This document shows positions 51,391-58,663 of a DNA stretch of 64,000 nucleotides, piece after piece. This DNA comes from Aeoliella sp052161615 (GTDB taxonomy: Bacteria; Planctomycetota; Planctomycetia; Pirellulales; Lacipirellulaceae). Numbering within the stretch: position 1 is the stretch's first letter; every line of letters begins with the position of its first letter. The notes under the pieces were generated by a model. It did not search any database. It saw nothing but the letters and a program-made list of their open reading frames with translations, and had not been told where the DNA came from. A program made the position numbers and the translations under genes. The DNA lies in the NCBI RefSeq assembly GCF_052161615.1, contig NZ_CP197417.1, positions 434,001-498,000 on the forward strand, written 5' to 3'.

Positions 51391-52419
51391 CTACTGCCTT
51401 AGCCCCAGGAGTGGGAAGCAGAGGATGGGGATCGAGAGCGAGGCGACGCCGAGGACCCAGCGGAAGTCGTCGAGTTCGACGTCGTCGTTGGCCGTGGGTG
51501 GATGGTTGACGCCCATGAGGATCACCAGGATTAGCATGGGCGTCCAGATGGCAGCTTGTTCGAGATTGATCACCACGTAGGCGATTGCCGCGACAACGAA
51601 TCCCCGCGCGTAGGTGTGGGCTCGTGGGCCGAACAGTCCATAGAGCGTGTGGCCGCCATCGAGTTGGCTGATCGGCAGCATGTTGAGTCCCGTGATCAGC
51701 ATGCCCACCCAACCGGCCATGAAGAACGGGTTGACGTTCGAGATGCTGATCCAGTCGGCCTTGCCCGACCACTCGGGATGCAGGTGATCGATCATCCAAT
51801 TGACGATCAGCGGCGTATGGAGCTGGATCTCGCGAACCGAGCCCGCCGCGTTCTTCGACAAGTCGAGTTGCGACACGCCAATCCATAAGATCGGTATGGC
51901 GACCACCAAGCCGGCGAGCGGTCCCGCGATGCCGATGTCGAAGATCTGCTTGCGATCCGCCCGCATGCCATCCATGCTGATCACCGCGCCCATCGTGCCA
52001 ATGGGGTTGAAGGGCACGGGGATGCAGAGCGGGTAGCTGGCGGGGATGTGGTGCCGGACGGTTTGCAGGAAGTGTCCCATCTCGTGCGTCAGCAGGATGG
52101 CAAGCACCGCCCCCATGTAGGTGAGGCCTTCCTGCCAGTTGCTGGTGATCGTGTACCACATCAGTTGGAAGTCGGCCATCCGCTCGACGGGATGGTACTT
52201 CGCGGCACCCACCCAAAACGTGCTGAGGCAGGTCGCAACAAACAGCACGATGGGAAGCGTGCGCCGGCGGGGCAGGGGGTCGTCGCCGTGGAGGTCCGAA
52301 CTGCGAAGTTCGCGGTATTCGCCATCGCTTGGCGCAGCAAACGCCTCGGGGACGGGCACCTCCGTGGGCGGGGGAGTGTCGGAGGCTGGCGGCTCGCCGG
52401 AGGAAGGTTCGTCGGTCAT
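51391..52419 (-). CDS. Site-2-protease-like membrane metallopeptidase (M50)
   Basis: 342 residues. A Pro/Ser-rich cytoplasmic N-terminus of about 50 residues precedes about six membrane helices. The zinc motif is HEMGH (112-116) in ILLTHEMGHFLQT, and the second ligand region is LPISQLDGGHTLYGLFG. This group cleaves membrane-bound regulators, for instance anti-sigma factors. Both large anti-sigma-like proteins of the window would be conceivable substrates, but nothing here proves it. Confidence 0.93.
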   Translation of the reverse strand: MTDEPSSGEPPASDTPPPTEVPVPEAFAAPSDGEYRELRSSDLHGDDPLPRRRTLPIVLFVATCLSTFWVGAAKYHPVERMADFQLMWYTITSNWQEGLTYMGAVLAILLTHEMGHFLQTVRHHIPASYPLCIPVPFNPIGTMGAVISMDGMRADRKQIFDIGIAGPLAGLVVAIPILWIGVSQLDLSKNAAGSVREIQLHTPLIVNWMIDHLHPEWSGKADWISISNVNPFFMAGWVGMLITGLNMLPISQLDGGHTLYGLFGPRAHTYARGFVVAAIAYVVINLEQAAIWTPMLILVILMGVNHPPTANDDVELDDFRWVLGVASLSIPILCFPLLGLRQ

Positions 52420-52488
52420 GCTGCCGATCTTAGCAAACGTGGTGCCGAGGGGCGAGTCGTCACCCGGTGGAGCCCCTCAAACGTTGGG

Positions 52489-54066
52489 TCAGTAGACTTC
52501 AATGCTCTTGACCGCACGGCCACCCGCGGAGCAGGCCGCTTCCAGGCAGCGCTCGGCGGCGGCGAGCAATTCCGCGGCGGCGAACGATCGCGAGATGGCG
52601 TGTACGGCCGTCACACCTGCCTTCAGGGCGAGCGACTCGCGGCCACCCCGTTCGTCAATGAGCGTTGCAACGCGGTTGGCGAGTTCTACGGCTTCGCGGC
52701 GTTCGGTGTTCGGCAGAATCCAGCTAGCACCGGTCGGCGAAGTCCGTAGCAACTGTTCCGTGCTCAAATCGAACTCCATCATCACCTGCTGCATCGTCGC
52801 ACTGACGAGGTCGCCCACGTCGAGGAGCGGCTCGCGGGGTAAGTCGCACGTGACCTCGAAGCAAATGAGGCTTAGCGGGCATCGTTCGTGACGGCACTCG
52901 GCCACCGCCGCCTCGACGGCGTCGCGGACTAGCTGCCGTTGCATCGGAAACGCGACGGCTGATCTCTGCGTGCGTGGCGTGGGTACTGCGGGGGCAGCCG
53001 CGTCGGCTCGAAGCTCTTCACTCAGGTTCGACGGTCGCGCGTGGCCGAAGGCGAGCATCGCGCGTTGCAAGTCTTGTGTATCGGCGAGCAGCTCGTCGCA
53101 AAGTTGCTGTTCGCTGGGCATTAACCGCCCTGCGATGTTTTCGCCCAGCCGCGCAAGCCTTGCTTGCGACTCGAGCAGCACGTCGGTGTAAGTCGGTCGT
53201 TCGCCCAAGTCGATCTCCAGCACAGCCGCAAGTTGATCGACCTGCGGTTGAAGCTCCGCCACTAGTCGGCAAACGTCGTCGTGCGTCAGGGCGCCGTACT
53301 GCTCGCCACGCTCCAGTAAGTCGGGGAGCACGGCGAGTCGGTGCTGGTCGACCAACTCAGCGAACAGGTTGGCCAGTGCCAGAACTTGAGGCAGCGATGT
53401 TTCAAGCGAGTAGCTGTCAGCCGTGTTGCGACGTGTAGGTATCGTAGAGACAGCGGCGGCGTACATCTCGGGCAATCGCCATTTTCGCAGTAGGGCGACG
53501 GTCAACTGACGATGGTCGAAACCCAGGCTGCGATGCTCGAGCTCAATGAGGTCCTCGTGCTCTTCGGTCACGTGCTGAAGGAAATGGGCGTAGGGCGAGC
53601 CAAGTTGTGCCAGCAGCACCAGCTTGCCGATGTCTTGTAGCAGCGCGACCAGGAACGCATCGTCGCCCGCCGAGTTCCACTGCGTTTCTACCAACTGCCG
53701 AGCCGCGACCGCGCGAACCAAAGCCGCTCGCCAGTAGAGCTTCAGCTGATCGGCATCCACCTCGTCGAGCAATTTGTTGGGCAGGCTGAAACCAAGCACC
53801 AGCAGCTTGAGTGGTTTGATGCCAAGCAGGGCGAGTGCTTGCGTCAGATTCTCGACCTTGCTCGAGAGCCCGAACAGCGAGCTGTTGACGACCCGCAGCA
53901 ACTTCACTACCAGCGCGGGGTCACGTTCGATGCACTCCTTGAGTGCCCGCGCGTCGACGCGCTCGCCTTCGGTGAGCTTCAGCACTTCCATCGCCACCGC
54001 CGGCAGCGAGTACAGCGACTCAGCCTTGGCAATGATGAGGTCTAATGGTGGATTCGAGGCAGGCAT
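52489..54066 (-). CDS. HDOD-domain protein with degenerate GGDEF domain
   Basis: 525 residues. An HDOD domain spans about 8-205 (SLYSLPAVAMEVLKLTEGER, FLVALLQDIGKLVLLAQLGS, HRSLGFDHRQLTVALLRKW), the helical HD-related output domain without metal ligands. After a helical linker (about 205-345) the last 150 residues have GGDEF-like spacing (MQRQLVRDAVEAAVAECRHE, GASWILPNTERREAVELANR, LALKAGVTAVHAISRSF), but the GG(D/E)EF loop is absent, so no diguanylate cyclase activity is expected. Predicted soluble signalling protein. Confidence 0.82.
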   Translation of the reverse strand: MPASNPPLDLIIAKAESLYSLPAVAMEVLKLTEGERVDARALKECIERDPALVVKLLRVVNSSLFGLSSKVENLTQALALLGIKPLKLLVLGFSLPNKLLDEVDADQLKLYWRAALVRAVAARQLVETQWNSAGDDAFLVALLQDIGKLVLLAQLGSPYAHFLQHVTEEHEDLIELEHRSLGFDHRQLTVALLRKWRLPEMYAAAVSTIPTRRNTADSYSLETSLPQVLALANLFAELVDQHRLAVLPDLLERGEQYGALTHDDVCRLVAELQPQVDQLAAVLEIDLGERPTYTDVLLESQARLARLGENIAGRLMPSEQQLCDELLADTQDLQRAMLAFGHARPSNLSEELRADAAAPAVPTPRTQRSAVAFPMQRQLVRDAVEAAVAECRHERCPLSLICFEVTCDLPREPLLDVGDLVSATMQQVMMEFDLSTEQLLRTSPTGASWILPNTERREAVELANRVATLIDERGGRESLALKAGVTAVHAISRSFAAAELLAAAERCLEAACSAGGRAVKSIEVY

Positions 54067-54351
54067 CTAAGGCGTTTGGTGTAGGGTCGGAGCAAGGCGC
54101 GCAGGTAGGCATCGAACTCTACCTTACAACTCGGCTTTTGCTGGGAACGCGGGCCTCTGACTGCTAGCACCATCGTCACAACCGTCACCCGCGGCGAACC
54201 GCTGAGTTGGGATGCACTTGGAGGATGAATCGTCCTCCAATTACGCCGGTCGCCCGGCTTTCGCATTCCCCCCTTTTGGCCAATGGCTTACAATCGGACC
54301 CACTGCTTGGCCCACTCTACGTTTTGAATCGACAGCAAGGATGCTCGCTCG

Positions 54352-57300
54352 ATGAACCGCTCAACCCTCTACGCCTTCGCCCTGGCAACGCTTGTATTGC
54401 CATCGTTCCTGCATGCCGCGCCGCCGGCAACGCTCTCCGAAGTGCTCGCCACCGATGCAACGCTCCGCGACGTGGTGTTCGTCGACGCGCAGCACGGCTG
54501 GGCGGTGGGAGATCGCGGTGTCGTGTTGGTAACTGACGATGGCGGTGCGCATTGGTATCCGCAGCGATCGGGAGTGGATTGCCCACTGCTGTCCGTGAGT
54601 TTTGTCGATGACAAGCGAGGTTGGATTGTCGGCGGGCGCGCCACACCGCTGACGCATCGCAGCGAGGGCGTGGTACTTCGAACCATTGATGGTGGTACGA
54701 CCTGGCAGCAAGTCGTGGAGCCCACGTTACCGCGACTCACGTACGTCGAGTTCTTCGACGCCGCGAATGGCGTCGCCGCTGGGTATGGCAGCAGCTTCTA
54801 TCCCTCGGGACTCTTCACCACCACCGATGGCGGTAAGAGCTGGCAGCCAATTGGCTCGGCGCAGGTCTCCACTTGGCTGGCTGCCGACTTTGTAAGTTCG
54901 GGTAGCGGATTGCTCGCTGGTCCACGCGGTGCGCGAAGCGTCGTGCTGGAACGCGAGATGCGAACCGCAGGCACGACGACGGATGCTCGTCAGCCCCGGG
55001 CGATGGTGATCGATGGCGCGTCGAAGGGCTGGATGGTCGGCGACAATGGTATGGTGCTCACCACCAGCGACTCGGGCGCGACTTGGCAACCTCCCGCCAC
55101 CGAACCACTCGCGATCGACCCCATCACTCGCCGGCAATGGAGCTGGAACAGCGTGGCGGTGCAAGGAAACCACGTGTGGCTTGCCGGTGCTCCTGGGAGC
55201 GTGATCGCCCACTCCGCCGACAATGGCGCAACGTGGTCGACCACCACGACGGGGCTTCGCGCTCCTGTCACTCAAATGCATTTCGTCGATGATCGCCGCG
55301 GATGGACCGTGGGCGAGCTTGGCACGATTCTGGCTACGACCGATGGCGGTCGCTCGTGGCGTCGGCAACGCGGTGGTGGCCACGCGGCGATGCTGGTCGT
55401 CGTCGCCACGCCCGAGGATGTTCCGCTCGAAGTAGTATCGCGGTACGCGGCCGGCGAAGGCTTTCGCACGGTGGTGGTACCACTATTCGCCGCAAAGACA
55501 TCGTCCGTCACCGAACTCGACACGCACCGCGTCACCGAAGCCCTGACAGCCGCCGGTGCCATCGTTGCTCCGCCGCTGTGGGCTGGGGAAATGCTGCCGG
55601 TTGGCTACCACGCCAGCCCCGAAACGCTGATGGAAGAAATGAACCGCCGGACGGACGGACTTGCACGCGACGAATTGCTCGCCACCGCCGTGCTGGCGAT
55701 TCGCACGTGGCAACCCGACCTGCTCGTCGTCCCGCACGAACGCAATCCGAATCGCGATGCCGGCTCGACCATCGCCGAACAACTTGCGATCGAAGCAAGC
55801 CGGCACGCCGCGGACTCGACGCAGGGGCTCGAGCTTGCCACGATCGATCTTCCCGCGTGGCAAGTGAAACGCACCGTGGGCCTTGCACCACCCGGCGAGC
55901 GTGGTTCGATCCGCGTGGCGACGGACGAATTCGTGCCAGCACTGGGTGGCTCGCCGGCGTCGTGGAGTTCGTTGCCGCGGTCGCTGCTATTCACCAAACA
56001 TACGATCCCATCGCCGCTCGACGAGTTAGAACTGCTGTCGCAACTTGACGGAATGGCGACCAACACCCGCGATCCGTTTGCCGGCCTGCAGCTTCCGCCG
56101 GCTTGCGACGCGCGGCGGACCGTGGTGGCGAGTAACCCGAACGACCTTGAGCGACTTCGCAAGCTCACTCAAAAGCGCGGGCAGCTCGTACGCTTGCTTG
56201 ATTACTCCGAAGGGAATCCAATCTGGAGCGCGCAGGTCGTGAACCTCACCGGAGGCCTCGATCCGCAAACCGGTGGCGAGCTCGTCTACCAGCTCGCCGA
56301 GGGTTATCGCGAGACAGGCCGCCACGCGATGGCCGCCGACACGATGTACTTGCTAGCGCGGCGCTACCCCGATCACCCGCTCACCGAGCAAGCCTTGGTG
56401 TGGCTCGTGCGTTACTACGCAAGTGGCGAGGTGTCGCATGTCACCGCGCGTCAGCAGGCGATGCAGGCACGCACCAAGCCGCTAGCGAACGTCGATTATA
56501 AAAAGTCGGCAGGCGCTCCGCGAAACGAGAGCATCGAGCTTCCCACCAACGACGATGGCGGTACCGCGACGCTGACGAGCGACGAGCGTTTGGAGCGGGC
56601 CTCGCTGCTTGGCGGCTATCTCGAGAAGGCTCGACCGGCGCTTTACTCCGAACCCGCGCTGCGATTCCCGCTCGCCGTCACGTCGCGCAAACTGGGTTAC
56701 AACAACACAACCGAGCGGTACTTCATGGTGCTCGGGCGGTCGGGTTCTGACAGGGGTTGGAGTTCGGCGGCGCGCGTCGAGAACTGGCTCGCGAAGCCCG
56801 ACGAGCTTCCACCCAGCAAGCCGCTGGTGACCTGCAAAGCCACGCTCTCGCCGCCGAGGCTCGATGGCGTGTTCGACGAGGCGATGTGGAAGTCGGCCGA
56901 AATGCTCCGCGTAGCGACCTCCGCCGGGCGCAACGACGACACAGCCGCTACAATGCAACTGGCCCGCGACACCGACTACTTGTACGTCGCCATCACCTGC
57001 CCGCTGCTGCGGGACGAGAAGTACGAAGCTACCAGTGCTTCGCGCACCCGCGACGCCGACCTCTCGGCGTACGATCGCGTGCGTTTGTCGATCGACATCG
57101 ATCGCGACTACGTGTCGGCCTACGAGATGACCGTCGATTGCCGAGGTTGGACGCACGACACTTGCTGGGGCGACAAGAACTGGAATCCACGCTGGTTCGT
57201 CGCCAGCAAGATGAACGAAACGAACTGGACCGCCGAGTTGGCGATTCCGTGGTCGGAAGTCGTGAAGCCCGAGCCCGCCGTGCTCGACACGTGGTGCCTT

Positions 57301-57396
57301 CGAGTCACCCGCCAGAACGCCCGCGGCCACTCCGCCTCATGGACTGGAGTGTCGGGGGATACGCCGGATAGCTTTGGGTTATTGCTGTTTCGGTAG
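54352..57396 (+). CDS. Large secreted multi-domain protein: YCF48-like repeats, PIG-L-like domain, CBM9-like domain
   Basis: 1014 residues with a signal peptide (LYAFALATLVLPSFLHA-AP). Residues about 25-340 are six or so WD/BNR-like blades of the YCF48/photosystem-II-assembly type: VFVDAQHGWAVGDRGVVLVT, TDDGGAHW, DGGTTWQQV, AGAPGSVIAHSADNGATWST. About 345-510 resembles a degenerate PIG-L/LmbE deacetylase: VVVATPEDVPLEVVSRYAAG, AIRTWQPDLLVVPHERNPN, with the metal motif HPDDE not present (TPEDV). A tetratricopeptide-like stretch follows. The C-terminus (about 820-1010) is CBM9-like: SPPRLDGVFDEAMWKSAEML, ARDTDYLYVAITC, IDIDRDYVSAYEMTVDCRG. Probably a cell-surface protein binding carbohydrate. 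Domain calls are by pattern. Confidence 0.72.
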   Translation: MNRSTLYAFALATLVLPSFLHAAPPATLSEVLATDATLRDVVFVDAQHGWAVGDRGVVLVTDDGGAHWYPQRSGVDCPLLSVSFVDDKRGWIVGGRATPLTHRSEGVVLRTIDGGTTWQQVVEPTLPRLTYVEFFDAANGVAAGYGSSFYPSGLFTTTDGGKSWQPIGSAQVSTWLAADFVSSGSGLLAGPRGARSVVLEREMRTAGTTTDARQPRAMVIDGASKGWMVGDNGMVLTTSDSGATWQPPATEPLAIDPITRRQWSWNSVAVQGNHVWLAGAPGSVIAHSADNGATWSTTTTGLRAPVTQMHFVDDRRGWTVGELGTILATTDGGRSWRRQRGGGHAAMLVVVATPEDVPLEVVSRYAAGEGFRTVVVPLFAAKTSSVTELDTHRVTEALTAAGAIVAPPLWAGEMLPVGYHASPETLMEEMNRRTDGLARDELLATAVLAIRTWQPDLLVVPHERNPNRDAGSTIAEQLAIEASRHAADSTQGLELATIDLPAWQVKRTVGLAPPGERGSIRVATDEFVPALGGSPASWSSLPRSLLFTKHTIPSPLDELELLSQLDGMATNTRDPFAGLQLPPACDARRTVVASNPNDLERLRKLTQKRGQLVRLLDYSEGNPIWSAQVVNLTGGLDPQTGGELVYQLAEGYRETGRHAMAADTMYLLARRYPDHPLTEQALVWLVRYYASGEVSHVTARQQAMQARTKPLANVDYKKSAGAPRNESIELPTNDDGGTATLTSDERLERASLLGGYLEKARPALYSEPALRFPLAVTSRKLGYNNTTERYFMVLGRSGSDRGWSSAARVENWLAKPDELPPSKPLVTCKATLSPPRLDGVFDEAMWKSAEMLRVATSAGRNDDTAATMQLARDTDYLYVAITCPLLRDEKYEATSASRTRDADLSAYDRVRLSIDIDRDYVSAYEMTVDCRGWTHDTCWGDKNWNPRWFVASKMNETNWTAELAIPWSEVVKPEPAVLDTWCLRVTRQNARGHSASWTGVSGDTPDSFGLLLFR

Positions 57397-57430
57397 GGGT
57401 GAGATCTTTCACTTGCCTAACGTAGCTAGG

Positions 57431-57436
57431 TATAAT
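57431..57436 (+). promoter_or_regulatory. Possible -10 box for the DUF433 gene (leaderless)
   Basis: TATAAT ends six bases before the ATG at 57443, so transcription would begin at or next to the start codon. A good -35 is not visible (CTTTCA at 57406-57411, 19 bp away). Suggests a leaderless mRNA; weak. Confidence 0.4.
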
Positions 57437-57442
57437 GACAGC

Positions 57443-57658
57443 ATGTCGACCGCCATCACCTCCAATCCGGAAATCCTCGGAGGCACGCCCGTGTTCGTGG
57501 GGACGCGTGTTCCTGTGGAGTCGTTATTCAATTACCTCATTCGGGGGCATTCGATCTCTTATTTTCTGGAGCAATTCCCGGCAGTGTCACGCGAGCAGGT
57601 GGATTCCGTGCTAGCCGATGCACGGCAGCACGCGGTTGCGGAAGTATCGCAATCATGA
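57443..57658 (+). CDS. DUF433 family antitoxin-like protein
   Basis: 71 residues from the ATG at 57443. PEILGGTPVFVGTRVPVESL is the DUF433 signature and SREQVDSVLADARQHAVAEV the C-terminal helix. The family is a winged-helix-like antitoxin usually coupled to a DUF5615 PIN-like partner, as here: its stop codon overlaps the partner's ATG (ATGA, 57655-57658). It probably binds both the partner and the shared promoter. Confidence 0.9.
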   Translation: MSTAITSNPEILGGTPVFVGTRVPVESLFNYLIRGHSISYFLEQFPAVSREQVDSVLADARQHAVAEVSQS

Positions 57659-57990
57659 AGCTTCTGCTGGATGAGAATCTGCCTCATCAGTTGCGATTGG
57701 AGATTCCGGGGCACGAGTGCTTCACCGTAACCTACATGGGTTTGAGTGGCGTGACCAACGGTCGGCTGTTGCAAGCGGCAGCTGGGGAAGGCTTTGATGC
57801 CGTGCTGACGAAAGATGCGAATATCGAGTACGAGCAAAACCTGGCAGCACTTCCGGTCGCGGTGGTGGTGTTGTGGGCAGCTTCCAACGACATCGAAGAC
57901 ATCCGTCCGCTGGTTTCAATTCTACTTCACACGCTTGAGTCTCTGGCTCCCAATAAACTGACGGTCGTGCAAGTCCCCGTTAGCGAGTAG
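57655..57990 (+). CDS. DUF5615 PIN-like toxin-like protein
   Basis: 111 residues. LLLDENLPHQL supplies the first Asp of the PIN-like acidic site and FDAVLTKDANIEYEQ the second segment (TKDAN). HTLESLAPNKLTVVQVPV ends the domain. PIN-like nucleases of this type are predicted toxins; only the DUF433 partner argues for it here. Its stop codon (57988-57990) lies inside the family-D repeat arm at 57987-58011, so insertion of that repeat probably fixed the present C-terminus. Confidence 0.88.
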   Translation: MKLLLDENLPHQLRLEIPGHECFTVTYMGLSGVTNGRLLQAAAGEGFDAVLTKDANIEYEQNLAALPVAVVVLWAASNDIEDIRPLVSILLHTLESLAPNKLTVVQVPVSE

Positions 57991-58011
57991 CCGGATTCGC
58001 AAGTATTCGGG
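57987..58011. repeat. Family-D repeat, half copy overlapping a stop codon
   Basis: Identical at 24 of 25 positions to the arm at 22006-22030. It supplies the TAG stop of the DUF5615 gene. Confidence 0.85.
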
Positions 58012-58013
58012 CC

Positions 58014-58129
58014 ATAGTACAACCATACTCCGTATGGTTAGGCCCTAGTAGGAACGCTCTATGGGTGTTTCTTGGCCTCGAACTAGCTAACTCCTTCGTG
58101 GCTCTCCATACGGAGTATGGAGGTACTAT
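58014..58129. repeat. Pair of family-C hairpins in inverted orientation
   Basis: AACCATAC-TCC-GTATGGTT (58021-58039, preceded by ATAGTAC) and CTCCATAC-GGA-GTATGGAG (58104-58122, followed by GTACTAT). The whole span is 116 bases, the same as the pair at 48211-48326. Both outer pairs of the first hairpin differ from the second but stay base-paired. Spacer sequences differ. Confidence 0.82.
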
Positions 58130-58161
58130 CACCCTCGACCGGAACGCTCACCGGATTTTTC

Positions 58162-58190
58162 TTGACACGCCATTCTAATTCTATAGAATT
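58162..58190 (+). promoter_or_regulatory. Promoter and probable BlaI operator
   Basis: TTGACA (58162-58167), 16 bp, TAGAAT (58184-58189). A perfect 14-bp palindrome, AATTCTATAGAATT (58177-58190), covers the -10 box. It is the likely binding site of the BlaI repressor encoded 62 bases downstream, giving autoregulation of blaI and the M56 gene. Confidence 0.72.
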
Positions 58191-58252
58191 GGCGACGTGG
58201 GTCTTTTCAATTCAGCGATTCGGCACAGTCTGCCAGCGAAGGAGCATGCGTC

Positions 58253-58663
58253 ATGGCGCGGCCAGCGAGTAAGCACCCTACCGATGGGGAGCTCGAAATA
58301 CTGCGTATTCTTTGGGCGAAGGGGAGCGCGACGCTCGCCGAGGTGTGCGACGCGCTTCGCGAGAATCGCGACGTCGCTACCACCACCGTCGCCACGATGC
58401 TCAAGGTGATGCTGGAGAAGAACCTCGTGAAACGCCGCGCCTCGGCCGGCCGTGGGTACCAGTGGGCGGCCGCTTCGTCGCAAGAGAAGACCGCCGGCAG
58501 CATGGTGGGCAAGTTGGTCGATGGCGTGTTCGAGGGATCCGCGAGCCGACTGGTAGCGCACCTCGTCGAAACACACCGCCTCACCGGCGACGACTTGGCG
58601 GAACTCGAACAACTACTCGACCAGCAGCGCGCCGCGAGCAAGAAGCAGGGGAGCAAACGATGA
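58253..58663 (+). CDS. BlaI/MecI/CopY-family transcriptional repressor
   Basis: 136 residues. The winged helix is ELEILRILWAKGSATLAEVC to VATTTVATMLKVMLEKNLVK, followed by the family's RRASAGRGYQWAAA wing and a C-terminal dimerisation part (LVDGVFEGSASRLVAHLVET). Repressors of this family are inactivated by the partner M56 peptidase, here encoded by the overlapping gene (ATGA at 58660-58663). The operator-like palindrome at 58177-58190 supports autoregulation. No beta-lactamase gene lies nearby, so the regulated process is unknown. Confidence 0.92.
   Translation: MARPASKHPTDGELEILRILWAKGSATLAEVCDALRENRDVATTTVATMLKVMLEKNLVKRRASAGRGYQWAAASSQEKTAGSMVGKLVDGVFEGSASRLVAHLVETHRLTGDDLAELEQLLDQQRAASKKQGSKR

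Noticed and set aside
58312..58659. N-terminal extension of the M56 protein
   Set aside because: This part overlaps blaI in another frame; the ATG at 58660 matches the BlaR1 family and overlaps the blaI stop.
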